Positions 9,201 through 17,699 are shown, numbered from the stretch's first letter. The stretch is DNA of 42,001 nt from CAZAMP01 sp964486455 (GCA_964486455.1 CAZAMP010000037.1:1-42001); one strand, 5' to 3'. Program-made: numbers and translations. The notes: a model not told the origin generated them from the sequence alone.

Positions 9201-9460
9201 AGATCACCGAGCTTCTTGGCATCGTGCAACCGACGCACGAACTCGGCTTCCACGTCTCCCAGGACGACCGGATCGGTCCAGAGGACTTCCTGAGGCTCGG
9301 CCTGAGTTCGCGCGATCTGTTCCGCGGACAATTCACCACGCGGATGCAGAAGCGCCTGTTCCCGTTCCCATCTCTCGTGTTCTTCACGGTCTTGGTCGCT
9401 CGCGTGGGCGATCATTGTCGACACTGCCAACACGATCGCTAGAAGAATAGCGCGTCTCAT
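6221..9460 (-). CDS. Large secreted sialidase/BNR-like propeller protein with Ig-like repeats and FlgD-like C-terminal domain
   Basis: The product is 1079 residues. A signal peptide covers residues 1-20 and is followed by a charged helical stretch (about 22-95). Residues about 130-530 have sialidase/BNR-type features: repeated S-x-D-x-G-x-x-(Y/W) segments such as SDSEGNLYAA, STNDGEHWS and TQDGGATWPSP. A second region (about 540-800) looks like another propeller. Two Ig/cadherin-like domains follow (about 815-985), each opening with a GIPDQ or DIPDQ phrase. A FlgD-like Ig fold closes the protein (about 1000-1079), with PTTREARIAFSIP, a YDVTGHLVRTL strand and SSGTYFLQL. Such C-terminal folds are used for export or surface anchoring in FCB bacteria. 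True sialidase catalytic residues could not be identified, so binding rather than hydrolysis is possible. The start ATG follows a GGGGGCGGG stretch. Confidence 0.75.
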   Translation of the reverse strand: MRRAILLAIVLAVSTMIAHASDQDREEHERWEREQALLHPRGELSAEQIARTQAEPQEVLWTDPVVLGDVEAEFVRRLHDAKKLGDLSAVLQIEREYAVYRGEQLSFANGSSPDAQRPIAILAADGGGERHRWLPHEFLVSGETNSELKPDLASDSEGNLYAAIQVEESPGIHSCVVMKSTNDGEHWSRLFYYLGPNLINPSITIAEGAENWLFLAFHDATNEVIYVARYELADLPTLELTEVMSYPPGLSNPRLVSDSAEYTGWYAYLVFNAIGVDNWVFMHSRTLDYGDTWTEPEMVGIYCGYPDLFYDASEAHPDIEFGSGRLYIAFDNYSSSCTSTSRDVSVLISETFGSIWSSAIQLTSDVDDEHDPAIAAVKLYPDNRTVVVAYTRFWDEEDDDVWYRYTQDGGATWPSPLCIACSTVEERNVNLATSNNLGSIHAVFWDEMNINYAWVDYATPVPWSREDSLCTVNTVSDIGVRPGILVDPTMPVAEEAGIAWTDERLIGSDGYNIYYDAAALPEPDLDFYVYSFLNPGVGSVCGMDGFVDEYGQIEGIPGAEYLFFTGGPLYEGDITAYVYRVETDGDPNTHPDNPLNTGPIAPRMFTLVSTHFLGHFASAHDNAFYVDETGVYYGASDNERNGVPGWATFMGCAIHQWDFDWNPIGSVVSDPAPGTQTIARNPANGDWWAGNGARRMFRWDGASWVEIFKGPNLAGSHHDGLEVINGSLYVSDMTSDVITQYRLDDLGDPLDPAGSPCKSFFYSHGPSVEGMGYGPNDHIWISSGGATFYEIGGGALQLALVGIPDQCVLPGEEFELFDLDDFVVGLPPYEWSWEGNVDLNVSVDINNVVTVTYPPNWQGQETITFTVTDGLERVASDQAIFTVSAAPVVGDIPDQTAPFVPFDLDDYLLESGPAELIDWAASGAVCLEVSIDPVTHVVTVSDPGCEDPEDITFTAFVVPCEETMSDSDVATFDPGVVSTPIERPTVFTLERPVPSPTTREARIAFSIPSGGLSSDVRLTVYDVTGHLVRTLIDGPVPEAAIQLTWDGTNDNGLPVSSGTYFLQLDWNGKLMSRRVVLLR

Positions 9461-9680
9461 CCCGCCCCCTTTTGCTTGCTACACAATCGTTGTTGTCAAT
9501 CCAATCCCTCACGTTGTGAATTCTTATGAAGCGGTCACTATATCAGGAGGAGAGAGTATCCAGCATGGGATGATTGGGCTCCGGGGTCCATACGGCCTGC
9601 GGAGTCTTGGTGCATCATGGCATTGGGGAGTCGCTATGCTTTTTCCGATAGGCGTCGCCGATCCATATGGAAGAGTCGGC

Positions 9681-11138
9681 CTAGATTCCCAACCGCTCGT
9701 ACCGTGCGTAGTATTTGCGGCGTTGCCCGAGCTGATCGACGAGTGCAAGCCCCAACGCGACCCATGATAGGGCCGACGGTGCGGCGCCGCGTGCAGCCTC
9801 CGGTCGTGCCAGCAGTAGACCGCACAGGATGAGCCCGATGATGACAGCCGCCCCTCCCGAAACCGCATTGGTGGGCCCGCAGGAGAGCTTCCGCCTGCGC
9901 AAAGTCAGCAGGAGACACCACGGCAATCCCACTCCCACCACGCATAGCGATATCACGGTGAGGCTGGCGATTCGAGTTGTCTCGATGGACAGCTCACCAA
10001 AGCCCCAGAGGGTGGCGTTGGTCGTGAGTCCACCCAGGAGGACGGCCGTAGCGGAAAAGGTGAGTGGCGTGCGCCAGTGGTTCCATACCGGAACGGTTCG
10101 CTGCATGTAGACCCGCGCGATGCCGGCGAGGAATGCAATGGCTACCGCAAGGGTGAGCCAGCCGGCCCAGGTCGAGACCAAGACCATGGATTCCGGCGCC
10201 TTCGGCCACCAAGCTATCGCCGCGGTGACCAGCAGAACCATGGCCAGCGAGATTTCCCGGCTCAGCCACGATGAGCCGAGGTTCATGATCGAGCGGACGG
10301 CGTTTCGCGGTCGGCCGAGGTGCAACGTCGAGGCGAACATCGCCGCAATCATCAAGCCGATCAGTACGGGTAGAAGCGCATGATCGAGTGATCGAGGCTG
10401 CTGAGACTGCTGCAGCCACAGGCGGAGACCGCCGGCGAATAGCGCCAGGCCGGCCGCGGTCTGAGACAACACGGTGAAGACCACCAAGGACCATTCCCGA
10501 AGTCCGCGAGGAGGGCGGGGCCTGAGCTCGGTCTCGGCTTCGCGCGACCGATGCGCTTGAGCGTGGGGAGCGATGAGTAGCGCCGGCTCCGTGAGATCAG
10601 ATGGCGGAAGAGGGACCACCCCCTCGGCGCCGGCCGACGTGCTGTGCCGCGTCGCAAGCTCGTCCGGGGAACCGGCATCCAGTGCGCGGACGGGACACGA
10701 GGCCACGCAGGCCGCCTCGAGGCCCTTGTCCAGGTCCTTTGCGCAGAAGGAGCACTTCGTCATCACTCCACGTTCCGCATGATACTGAGGAGCGCTGTAG
10801 GGGCAGACCCATCCGCAGTAGCCGCATCCCATGCAGTGGTCCGCCGAGATGAGCACAACGCCGTCGGGCCGCTGGGTGATGGCCTTCGTCGGGCACCCTT
10901 CCAGGCAGATCGGGCGTTCGCAATGGTTGCACGACATCGACAGGTGGTAGGCGAACACGTTGGTTCGCCAGGCGGAGCCGTCGCGCTCCCATCCACCGCC
11001 GGTCACTTCGGAGACGCGACGCCAGAGCCGCCCCACTTCAAGGCCGTGCCGATCCTTGCACGCGATCTGGCAGGCCTTGCAGCCGGAGCACGACGCCGCA
11101 TCGAAGTAGAAGGTCATGCGCCGGTGTTGGGGGCTCAT
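9681..11138 (-). CDS. DMSO-reductase-family iron-sulfur subunit fused to DmsC-type membrane anchor (DmsB-DmsC fusion)
   Basis: The product is about 485 residues. The N-terminal 170 residues are a four-cluster ferredoxin subunit with cysteine groups CSGCKACQIAC, CNHCERPICLEGC, CMGCGYCGWVC and CSFCAKD...CVASC, as in DmsB. A proline-rich linker follows, and from about residue 215 there are roughly eight hydrophobic segments matching the DmsC/YnfH quinol-oxidising anchor. Electrons would pass from membrane quinol through the clusters to the catalytic subunit. In E. coli these are separate proteins; here they are one chain. The ATG at 11138 is chosen because it overlaps the stop of the catalytic gene as ATGA, which couples their translation. 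A longer upstream open frame is overlap with the catalytic gene. No TorD/DmsD chaperone lies nearby. Confidence 0.85.
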   Translation of the reverse strand: MSPQHRRMTFYFDAASCSGCKACQIACKDRHGLEVGRLWRRVSEVTGGGWERDGSAWRTNVFAYHLSMSCNHCERPICLEGCPTKAITQRPDGVVLISADHCMGCGYCGWVCPYSAPQYHAERGVMTKCSFCAKDLDKGLEAACVASCPVRALDAGSPDELATRHSTSAGAEGVVPLPPSDLTEPALLIAPHAQAHRSREAETELRPRPPRGLREWSLVVFTVLSQTAAGLALFAGGLRLWLQQSQQPRSLDHALLPVLIGLMIAAMFASTLHLGRPRNAVRSIMNLGSSWLSREISLAMVLLVTAAIAWWPKAPESMVLVSTWAGWLTLAVAIAFLAGIARVYMQRTVPVWNHWRTPLTFSATAVLLGGLTTNATLWGFGELSIETTRIASLTVISLCVVGVGLPWCLLLTLRRRKLSCGPTNAVSGGAAVIIGLILCGLLLARPEAARGAAPSALSWVALGLALVDQLGQRRKYYARYERLGI

Positions 11139-13393
11139 AGGCGGCCATCCTCGCGGGCCACCTGCACCATGACCGTCTGCAGCGCCGCGCCGAAGGCGAA
11201 TGGCGTCCACCGCACGCTGGTAAGAACATTGACGGAGCCGTGTTGATCGATGCCGTCGTCGTCCGGTGTCCACCACGCACCCTGGGGTAGATTCACCACG
11301 CCGGGAAGAATGCGTCGCGTGACGGAACACGGCACCACCGTTGTGCCACGGTCGTTGAACACGCGGACGACGTCGCTGTCCGCAATTCCGCGGGCTTCGG
11401 CGTCGCGTGGGTGAATGCATAACCGGTGGGGATGGGCTTCACGCAGCCAGTCGTTGTTGTCATGCGTGGAGTGCACCCGGGCGAGTGTGTGGTTGGCGAT
11501 GCACTGAAGCGGAAACCGCTCGGCCTCGGGACCGAAGGGGCTCTCCCACTCTTGGATGTACTTGGGTACGGCGGGCGCTTCGTCGAGCTTGCCGAATCGA
11601 TGCATCGTGAGCGAGAACAACTCGATCTTCCCCGACGGTGTGTCTAGGGGATGCGATTCGGGATCCTCGCGGAAATCGGCGAGGGCCACCTTGGGCTCGG
11701 TGACCGGCAGACTGTACGCGCCGAGATTGCGGTCGAGCATCTCGTCGAGTTTCGGGATCTCCGGAAACCACTCCTCGCGATAACGATCAATGATCCACGA
11801 CACCCATTCGCGTTCGTCTCGGTCTTCGGTGTATTCCTCGTGGATGCCCAGTCGCACGGCAAGATCAGCGGCGATCCGATAGTCGCTCCGAGAATCTCCG
11901 AGCGGTTCAACCAGCTGGGGTAGGAGGATCACCTCCTGGCCGTATTTCCAGCCGTCGGCCAATCCCCAGGTCTCGAACTGCGTGCAGGCCGGCAGCACGA
12001 GGTCGGCGAAACGCGCCGTCGGCGTGAGGAAGTTGTCCTGCACCACGATGAACTCGACCAGCGAGTCGTCTCGGAGGAGCGCGGTCGTCCGATTGATGTC
12101 GCCGTGCTGGTTCGCGAGCACGTTCGACGCCACCGACCAGATCAGCTTGATGTCGCTCTCCAAACGATCGCGACCTTGTCTATCCAGGCCCAGCACGCCG
12201 TGTTCGCGACCCATCTCGCGGCCACGTTGCACCGCTTCGGTCCAGAGGAAGCACGGAATGCTGAGACCATGGAGGTTTTGCCCTTCCGGGAAGAGATTCC
12301 AGAAAGGACCCGCGGTCGGCTGGCCGGCCAGGCCGCTGGCCCATCCTCCGCTCACGCCGATGTTGCCGGTGATCGCCGCCAGTGCCATGCCCGCACGCAC
12401 CACCTGCTCGCCGTAGGCGCGGCGCTGCATGGCATAACCTTGGTAGAGCATGGCCGGCTTGCTCGTGGCGTACTCGCGCGCGAGGCGCTGGATCGTATCG
12501 CGCGGGACCGCGGTGATCGACTCCGCCCACTCCGGTGTTTTGGGTACGCCGTGGCGCGTACCGAGCACGTAATCCTTGTACGACTCGGTGTCGGCGACCT
12601 CGGACGGCATCTGATCGGCGTCGAATCCGGAACAGCACCGATGGATGAAATCGGCGTCATGCAAATCGCTCGCGATGATGACGTATGCCATGGCCGTCAT
12701 CAGTGCGGAGTCGGTACCGGGCCGAAGCGGTATCCACTCGTCCGCCAAGCTGGCGGCGCTCGCGGTATGACGAGGATCGAGACAGACGATTCGGGCACCA
12801 CGGCGGCGGGCTTGCAGGAGAAAGTAGTCGTTGTTGGTGCCGTCGCGTCCTTCGGCGGGGTTCCATCCCCACATGAGAATGAGCTTGCTGTTGAGCCAGT
12901 CCTGCCGCTCGTTCCCACATTTCGCCGTTCCGATCGTGATCGGTGTCACGATGTTGGTGGCCCCCCAGCTGTAGCTGTTGTAGTGGCCCAGGTGACCACC
13001 GAAGCAGTTGAGGAGGCGTCGCGCCGTCTGAGCGCCGGTGAGCTGCGTGTAGCCACCGGTTCCGTACGGCACGAACAGGGCGCCGTGGCCGTACGTGTCG
13101 CGCACGCGGGTGAGTTGGGCGGCCATCTCGGCGAGCGCTTCGTCCCAGCTCACGGGAGTGAACGATCCGGAGCCACGTGGCCCGGTGCGTCTGAGCGGCG
13201 TCGCTAGACGATCGGGGTGGTACTGACGGCGGAGGTAGGCGCGTCCACGCGTGCAGGCGCGGAGCTGCGGGCTTGCCACCGGATCCTCGGGACGATCATC
13301 GGTTTCCAGACGAACGATGCGGCCGTCACGGACGTGGGCGCGAAGCAGGCATCGCCCTCCGCAGTTGTGGGCCGGGCAGCCGGTGCGGATCAT
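11135..13393 (-). CDS. DMSO-reductase-family molybdopterin oxidoreductase, catalytic subunit (DmsA-like)
   Basis: The product is about 752 residues and binds a bis-pyranopterin guanine dinucleotide Mo cofactor and one [4Fe-4S] cluster. The cluster ligands are visible as C6, C11, C15 and C47. After GHYNSYSWGA (about 137-144) the serine of the YS pair lies where DmsA has its Mo-ligating serine, which argues for a DMSO/N-oxide or related reductase rather than a formate dehydrogenase (Cys/Sec) or nitrate reductase (Asp). Other family blocks are WGWNPAEGRDGTNN, LDPRHTASA and the C-terminal molybdopterin-binding domain with PQGAWW. No twin-arginine signal is seen, even in the longer open frame to 13480. 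The start is uncertain: ATG 13393 gives the usual N-terminus, while GTG 13417 has a GGGGGA site before it. It overlaps the DmsBC gene by 4 bases. Confidence 0.85.
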   Translation of the reverse strand: MIRTGCPAHNCGGRCLLRAHVRDGRIVRLETDDRPEDPVASPQLRACTRGRAYLRRQYHPDRLATPLRRTGPRGSGSFTPVSWDEALAEMAAQLTRVRDTYGHGALFVPYGTGGYTQLTGAQTARRLLNCFGGHLGHYNSYSWGATNIVTPITIGTAKCGNERQDWLNSKLILMWGWNPAEGRDGTNNDYFLLQARRRGARIVCLDPRHTASAASLADEWIPLRPGTDSALMTAMAYVIIASDLHDADFIHRCCSGFDADQMPSEVADTESYKDYVLGTRHGVPKTPEWAESITAVPRDTIQRLAREYATSKPAMLYQGYAMQRRAYGEQVVRAGMALAAITGNIGVSGGWASGLAGQPTAGPFWNLFPEGQNLHGLSIPCFLWTEAVQRGREMGREHGVLGLDRQGRDRLESDIKLIWSVASNVLANQHGDINRTTALLRDDSLVEFIVVQDNFLTPTARFADLVLPACTQFETWGLADGWKYGQEVILLPQLVEPLGDSRSDYRIAADLAVRLGIHEEYTEDRDEREWVSWIIDRYREEWFPEIPKLDEMLDRNLGAYSLPVTEPKVALADFREDPESHPLDTPSGKIELFSLTMHRFGKLDEAPAVPKYIQEWESPFGPEAERFPLQCIANHTLARVHSTHDNNDWLREAHPHRLCIHPRDAEARGIADSDVVRVFNDRGTTVVPCSVTRRILPGVVNLPQGAWWTPDDDGIDQHGSVNVLTSVRWTPFAFGAALQTVMVQVAREDGRL

Positions 13394-13557
13394 GGTCGTT
13401 TTGCCGCTGGTCGCCACGGCATCCCCCGCCGGCCGAGTGAGCTGTGTGATGCACCGCAGGAACGTGAACGAAGGTAACACCGGGCGGGGGACGGGACCAA
13501 GAGTCGCGTGGGTGCCGCGAGGCCCCGCTCGTCAGGTGATGTGGCGTGTGACGTGCC

Positions 13558-15099
13558 CTACTTCAGTAGAAGCAGCCTTTCCATCGCGGTGAAGCGATCG
13601 GCCCGCATTCGGAGAAGGTAGACGCCACTGGCCACGGGTCGTCCCGTCTCGTCACGGCCATTCCATGTGAGCGTATGCTCCCCGGCCGCGAAGGCGGAAT
13701 TCGCCAAGTCGACCACCCGCCGGCCGTCGACGGCGTGGATGCTCAACTGGACTCGTCCGGCGCTTGGAGTGACGAAACCGATGCTCACGATTGGATTGAA
13801 AGGATTCGGTGCCCCACCCCGCAGCGCATAGCCGACCGGCACGCCAGCGTCCGAGTGGTTCACGGCGGTCGCGTCGTGCCAGTATCGCATCGCCCGGGCG
13901 ATGTTCGACCCGTACGTGTATTCCCAGACGGTCTGACCGCCCGTGGTCACTTCGAAGAGCCTGCCGCTTTGCACCGCGCAGATAAGTGTGTTGCCGTTGG
14001 GTAGACGAAAGGCGCCGCCTTGTCTGGGCCCCGCTTCGAAGTCTCCCGGACCGCCGTAGTTCCAGAACGGCTCCTCGGGACCGAAGGGTTCACCTGGAAG
14101 GATCACGTAGTTCCCATCCACGTCCAGGGGCGGGTCGACCTCGAAGACGGAGGAGTAGCTGTCCCCGTTCTCGTCGCCGTTGTCGAAAACCAAGATGTGG
14201 CCGCCGCCCGGCAGCTCAGGATCGATCCAGTTGGCGCCGTGAGCGACGTCGATGGTTTGATCATTGGCGGTGCCGCGACCGTAGAGTTGCGAGTTTCCCC
14301 AACGGTAGAGGAAATCTCCACCTTTGCCACGTGCTCCGCCGGTGTGCCCGGCCGCCTCTTCCGTCGTCGTGCTGTGATCGATGACGTAGAGTTCGCTCGA
14401 TGCTCTGGCGCAGAACACGATTTCATCGCGCACCTCGTCATAGTCGATCGCATTGGCGTGAAGCCAATCCGCGTTGTTCACGCTGAGGGTGTTGATGTCC
14501 ATCAATTCTGGATGCTCGGACACAACGCCGTAGTTGGGCTTGCCCGGATCGACGTCCTGGATCACGTGGTCCCAGAGGTGCCATTCCCAGACGACCTGAC
14601 CACCGCTGGCGCCCTGAGGCTCGATTTCCGCGATCAACGTCGGCCACATCTCGCCGCTGATGTCGACGCGGCCCATCGCGATGGCCTCTTCATAGGTCTT
14701 GCGCTCCCAGGCGATCACCAGGACGTTGCCGTTGGGCATCGGTTGGACGTCGTGATGTTGCTGGTAGTCGTATGTGGAGAAGTCGTAGCTCCAGATGAGC
14801 TCGTCCCCGGCTCCGATGATCTGGATCCGTCCGCCCGTCCCGCCTCCTTCGAACTCGCCGTTGGGTGCGACACATGGGCGCAGGATCACGCCGTCCTCCA
14901 GCAGATAGGCGAAGCTGGCGGGTCGACTATATCCTTCCCAGCTTTGAAGGATGATGCCGTCCATGTCGATCATGTGGCTCAGGCGGGAGTTCATGGGGGA
15001 GATGAGCGTTTCGCCGACGAAGGCATCCTGGGCATACGAAGTAGCGGAAACCGCGATTAGGGCAAGAATCATCATGGTCGGATTCATCGATGCCCGCAT
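13558..15099 (-). CDS. Secreted arylsulfotransferase-like (ASST) beta-propeller protein with FlgD-like C-terminal domain
   Basis: The product is 513 residues. A signal peptide (through about residue 24) precedes an arylsulfotransferase-type propeller (about 30-420). Typical features are HHDVQPMPNGNVLVIAWE, a second histidine in WLHANAIDYD, and repeated RLPNGNTLI and GGHILVFDNG strands. In ASST a histidine is transiently sulfated and passes the group between phenols; the HHD and LHAN histidines are candidates, but assignment needs alignment. Many distant members are only propellers of unknown role. The C-terminal 85 residues are a FlgD-like domain (PNPFNPIVSIGF, IHAVDGRRV, ASGVYLLRMR). The ATG at 15099 has AAGGAGG 4 bases upstream. 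It lies just upstream of the DmsA gene in the same direction (164-base gap) and diverges from the bam-like operon. Confidence 0.72.
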   Translation of the reverse strand: MRASMNPTMMILALIAVSATSYAQDAFVGETLISPMNSRLSHMIDMDGIILQSWEGYSRPASFAYLLEDGVILRPCVAPNGEFEGGGTGGRIQIIGAGDELIWSYDFSTYDYQQHHDVQPMPNGNVLVIAWERKTYEEAIAMGRVDISGEMWPTLIAEIEPQGASGGQVVWEWHLWDHVIQDVDPGKPNYGVVSEHPELMDINTLSVNNADWLHANAIDYDEVRDEIVFCARASSELYVIDHSTTTEEAAGHTGGARGKGGDFLYRWGNSQLYGRGTANDQTIDVAHGANWIDPELPGGGHILVFDNGDENGDSYSSVFEVDPPLDVDGNYVILPGEPFGPEEPFWNYGGPGDFEAGPRQGGAFRLPNGNTLICAVQSGRLFEVTTGGQTVWEYTYGSNIARAMRYWHDATAVNHSDAGVPVGYALRGGAPNPFNPIVSIGFVTPSAGRVQLSIHAVDGRRVVDLANSAFAAGEHTLTWNGRDETGRPVASGVYLLRMRADRFTAMERLLLLK

Positions 15100-15144
15100 G
15101 GTGCCTCCTTCAGCGATGCAGAGCCTATTGTCATTGATACAACC

Positions 15145-15153
15145 AGTATACCA
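15145..15153 (-). promoter_or_regulatory. Extended -10 promoter element of the ASST-like gene
   Basis: Read on the minus strand the sequence is TGGTATACT, an extended -10 with five of six core bases matching TATAAT. It is about 45 bases upstream of the ATG at 15099, which is a sensible leader length. No matching -35 was found at the normal spacing. Confidence 0.45.
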
Positions 15154-15445
15154 AACTCGTTGAGAGGCGATTGCTTTCGGTCCTTGTTGGGAGAGCCACA
15201 TCGATTTGGCGCAGCACGCTCCGCTTGAAGGATTCCGGGAGGTGTCCGTAGGGACAAAGGGTATGCATCCGGGTGGATGCGAAGGAAGGAAGCTACACGG
15301 CCCTGCCGATATATATATAGTCGTGAATCGGACTGCCCGATCGGCGCTCCGAAGAGGGGCTAGTTCTCATAACATGCGTATTCACAATAGTTACGGCCTG
15401 TCCCGCTCACCGTCCCCGAGGCTACTGAGGAGTTTCTAATCGGTT

Positions 15446-15474
15446 TTGACACTATCCCGGACTTGATGTAGTGT
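15446..15474 (+). promoter_or_regulatory. Candidate sigma70 promoter of the bam-like operon
   Basis: A consensus -35 TTGACA (15446-15451) is followed after exactly 17 bases by TAGTGT (15469-15474), a moderate -10. It is the best plus-strand promoter in the region and would give a leader of about 235 bases before the AOR-family gene. Confidence 0.4.
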
Positions 15475-15716
15475 TGGTTTCGATCGGACGTTCGAACGGT
15501 ATGGGTCCGCGGCACCCACAGGATTGTCGGATCGCCACTTGGACGGATGCTCTGATCTGACCCGGCCGTTCGAAGATGACTTGATGATCTCAAAAGAGGG
15601 CGGAAGAAGGCCACATCCCGAACCGCAGGCGGGCACCTCCTGTCCTCCATCTGCCGAGTGATCGCCGTTCTTGCAGGAACTGCTAGGCGCGGGACTGATC
15701 CAGAAGCGGAGTGAAC

Positions 15717-17699
15717 ATGAGATATGCGGAGATGGGATTCAATCTGGAGATCGATCTTGCCACGGGCAACATCGAGAAAGTCGAAACCGACCCGAGGATT
15801 ACCGATCTCCATCTCGGTGGCCTGGGCACGAGCGTCAAGATTCACTGGGACCGGGTGCCGCCCGAAACAAAGCCGTTCGATGACGAGAACCTCCTGATCT
15901 TCAGCACCGGCCTCCTCAACGGGACGCCCGCGTACAGCGCCAATCGCACCGTCATCTCTTTCGTCTCGCCTCAGTCGGAGCTCTTGGCCTATCCGATGAT
16001 GGGCGGGTTCTGGTCCGCCGAGCTCAAGTACGCCGGCTATGACAAGGTGATCTTCCGCAACAAATCACCGAAGTGGGTCTACATCTGGATCAACAACGAC
16101 AAGGTGGAGATTCGCGACGCGACGCATCTGAAGGGTAAAGGCGCCCTCGAGGTGCAGGACCTGATCCGTGACGAGCTGGATGAGCCCAACGCGCAGGTGG
16201 CCGCCATAGGACTCGCCGGCGAGAATCGTTGCTTCACGGCGTCCATCGAGCAGTCCCGGTCGAGCGCCAGCCGGCTCGGCGGTGGCGCGATCATGGGCGA
16301 CAAGAAGATCAAGGCGGTGGCCGTTCGCGGCACGGGCGACGTCTATCTCGCCCGCGGCGCGGAGTTCATGGAACACTTGGCGAAAGTAACGGACTACATC
16401 AACTATCGAAATGCTAATCCGATCCCGGACGTCATGACGATCATGTCCGGCATCGGCTCACCACAGGAAATGCTCCACACGGATGAGAAGTGGCATACGG
16501 AGAACTTCGCGTGGGGGAACGCACGCACCCGGCGCAAGAACTTTTGGACTGAAGATATCGACAAGAGCTGGTCCGGTTCGCAGGTCAACGCGATCGCGCG
16601 ACTGATCAGCTGCTACAACTGCCCGCAGCAATGCGGGGCGTTGATCGCCCACAAGAACGTTCCGCGCTACATGATGAAATGCTTCTCGAAGCTCACGTAC
16701 TCAATGGCGGCCTACGTCGACAATCTGGACTTCGGCTTCACGATCGTCCAACAGGCGTCGGAATACGGCGTCGACGGGTTCTCAACTCCTCAGATTCTCG
16801 CCTTTGCCGTCGAGCTCAAGGAAGCCGGCATTCTGGCGGACAAGGACTTCGAAGGGTGTCCGACGGACAATGAGGGCCAATTCTTTTGGTTACTCGACAG
16901 GCTCGTGCGGCGGGAAGGGATCGGGGATCTCCTCGCCGACGGCACGTATTGGGCCGCGAAGCGGATCGGAAAGGGTGCTGAAGAATTTGCCCACAACAAC
17001 ATCAAGAAGCACGAACAGCTTCCCGTCAAGCTGGGCATGCTCGATCCGCTCTATTACCTGATGTATTCGACGAACGAGAAGATCAGCATCACGCAGATCG
17101 AGGGGAATTGGCCGCAGGCGGCGTTCCCGAAGATGGAGCAACGAGAGCGCTTCGTGAAAGACTGGCCACAGCTTCCGGACGATAAGTTCAAGCAGTATCT
17201 CCTCGACTGGGAACTGCGCGGCGAGAACTCGATCCCGCACTTCCCGACTCCGCAGATGAGTAGCGAAATCGTCGACTGGATGGAGATGCTTCACAACATC
17301 GACGACGCTCTCGGGTTGTGTGCCGGCATGGCGTCGTTCTGTCTGAAGCCTCCCTACCACATTCACAACTACCCGCAGCTCATCTCGGCCGCGTCGGGGA
17401 TGGATGTCGATGAGGACGAGCTGAAGCGGAAGGTCAACCGAAGCCGGAATCTGCATCGCGCCTACAACAACCGACGAGGCTTGACGCGAGCCGATGAGAA
17501 GCCACCCAAGGACCACTGGAAACGCAGGTTCCCCGAGCTCGAGGAGAAGCTTCTCTCCACCTATTACACCTACAAGGGTTGGAACCAGGACGGAATCCCG
17601 ACACGGGAAAGGCTGCTCGAGCTGGATCTGGAATACGTCGCCGACGACCTCGAAGCGCGAGGGATATTGAAAAATGGCCAAGGTCAAGAAGACGATTAA
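15717..17699 (+). CDS. bamB: BamB-like tungsten/molybdenum subunit, aldehyde:ferredoxin oxidoreductase family (class II benzoyl-CoA reductase type)
   Basis: The product is 660 residues, against about 653 for BamB. AOR-family enzymes hold a bis-pyranopterin W or Mo and one [4Fe-4S] cluster. The cluster ligands are visible: C299, C302 and C306 in SCYNCPQQC and C535 in GLCAGM. The opening MRYAEMGFNLEIDL, MMGGFWSAELKYAGYDK, SPQEM then DEKWHTENF, GNARTRRK and IKKHEQLP blocks match BamB as I remember it rather than classical AOR. Active-site residues reported for Geobacter BamB are Glu251, His255 and His260. Here E251 and H260 are in register, but position 255 is Thr with His at 254. The enzyme would perform a low-potential two-electron ring (or similar) reduction in the cytoplasm. 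The ATG at 15717 has GGAG 5 bases upstream. Its 3' end overlaps bamC by 26 bases. The substrate is unproven. Confidence 0.85.
   Translation: MRYAEMGFNLEIDLATGNIEKVETDPRITDLHLGGLGTSVKIHWDRVPPETKPFDDENLLIFSTGLLNGTPAYSANRTVISFVSPQSELLAYPMMGGFWSAELKYAGYDKVIFRNKSPKWVYIWINNDKVEIRDATHLKGKGALEVQDLIRDELDEPNAQVAAIGLAGENRCFTASIEQSRSSASRLGGGAIMGDKKIKAVAVRGTGDVYLARGAEFMEHLAKVTDYINYRNANPIPDVMTIMSGIGSPQEMLHTDEKWHTENFAWGNARTRRKNFWTEDIDKSWSGSQVNAIARLISCYNCPQQCGALIAHKNVPRYMMKCFSKLTYSMAAYVDNLDFGFTIVQQASEYGVDGFSTPQILAFAVELKEAGILADKDFEGCPTDNEGQFFWLLDRLVRREGIGDLLADGTYWAAKRIGKGAEEFAHNNIKKHEQLPVKLGMLDPLYYLMYSTNEKISITQIEGNWPQAAFPKMEQRERFVKDWPQLPDDKFKQYLLDWELRGENSIPHFPTPQMSSEIVDWMEMLHNIDDALGLCAGMASFCLKPPYHIHNYPQLISAASGMDVDEDELKRKVNRSRNLHRAYNNRRGLTRADEKPPKDHWKRRFPELEEKLLSTYYTYKGWNQDGIPTRERLLELDLEYVADDLEARGILKNGQGQEDD

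Larger units (their letters stand above)
15100..15716. promoter_or_regulatory. Divergent regulatory region between the ASST-like gene and the bam-like operon
   Basis: This stretch of 617 bases has no supportable gene. It holds an extended -10 for the minus-strand gene (15153-15145), an alternating AT tract at about 15308-15320, and a sigma70-type promoter on the plus strand (15446-15474). Between that promoter and the first operon gene lie about 235 transcribed bases, long for a simple leader. They contain a GTTC/GAAC hairpin near 15668-15681 and a C/G-rich part at 15600-15660. A Mo/W-cofactor-sensing leader is conceivable but I cannot fold it to a known consensus. Confidence 0.4.

Noticed and set aside
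9516..9680. An AGGAGGAG ribosome-binding-like site on the plus strand
   Set aside because: The first ATG after it (ATG GGA TGA) opens a two-codon frame, so no gene follows.
12104..13207. A 367-codon plus-strand open frame (and a similar one at 14020-15060)
   Set aside because: Each is antisense to a well-supported gene (DmsA-like and ASST-like) and has no domain or start signal.
15711..15716. GTG start two codons before the BamB-like ATG
   Set aside because: GGAG lies too close to the GTG, and the ATG at 15717 gives the family-typical MRYAE opening and correct spacing.
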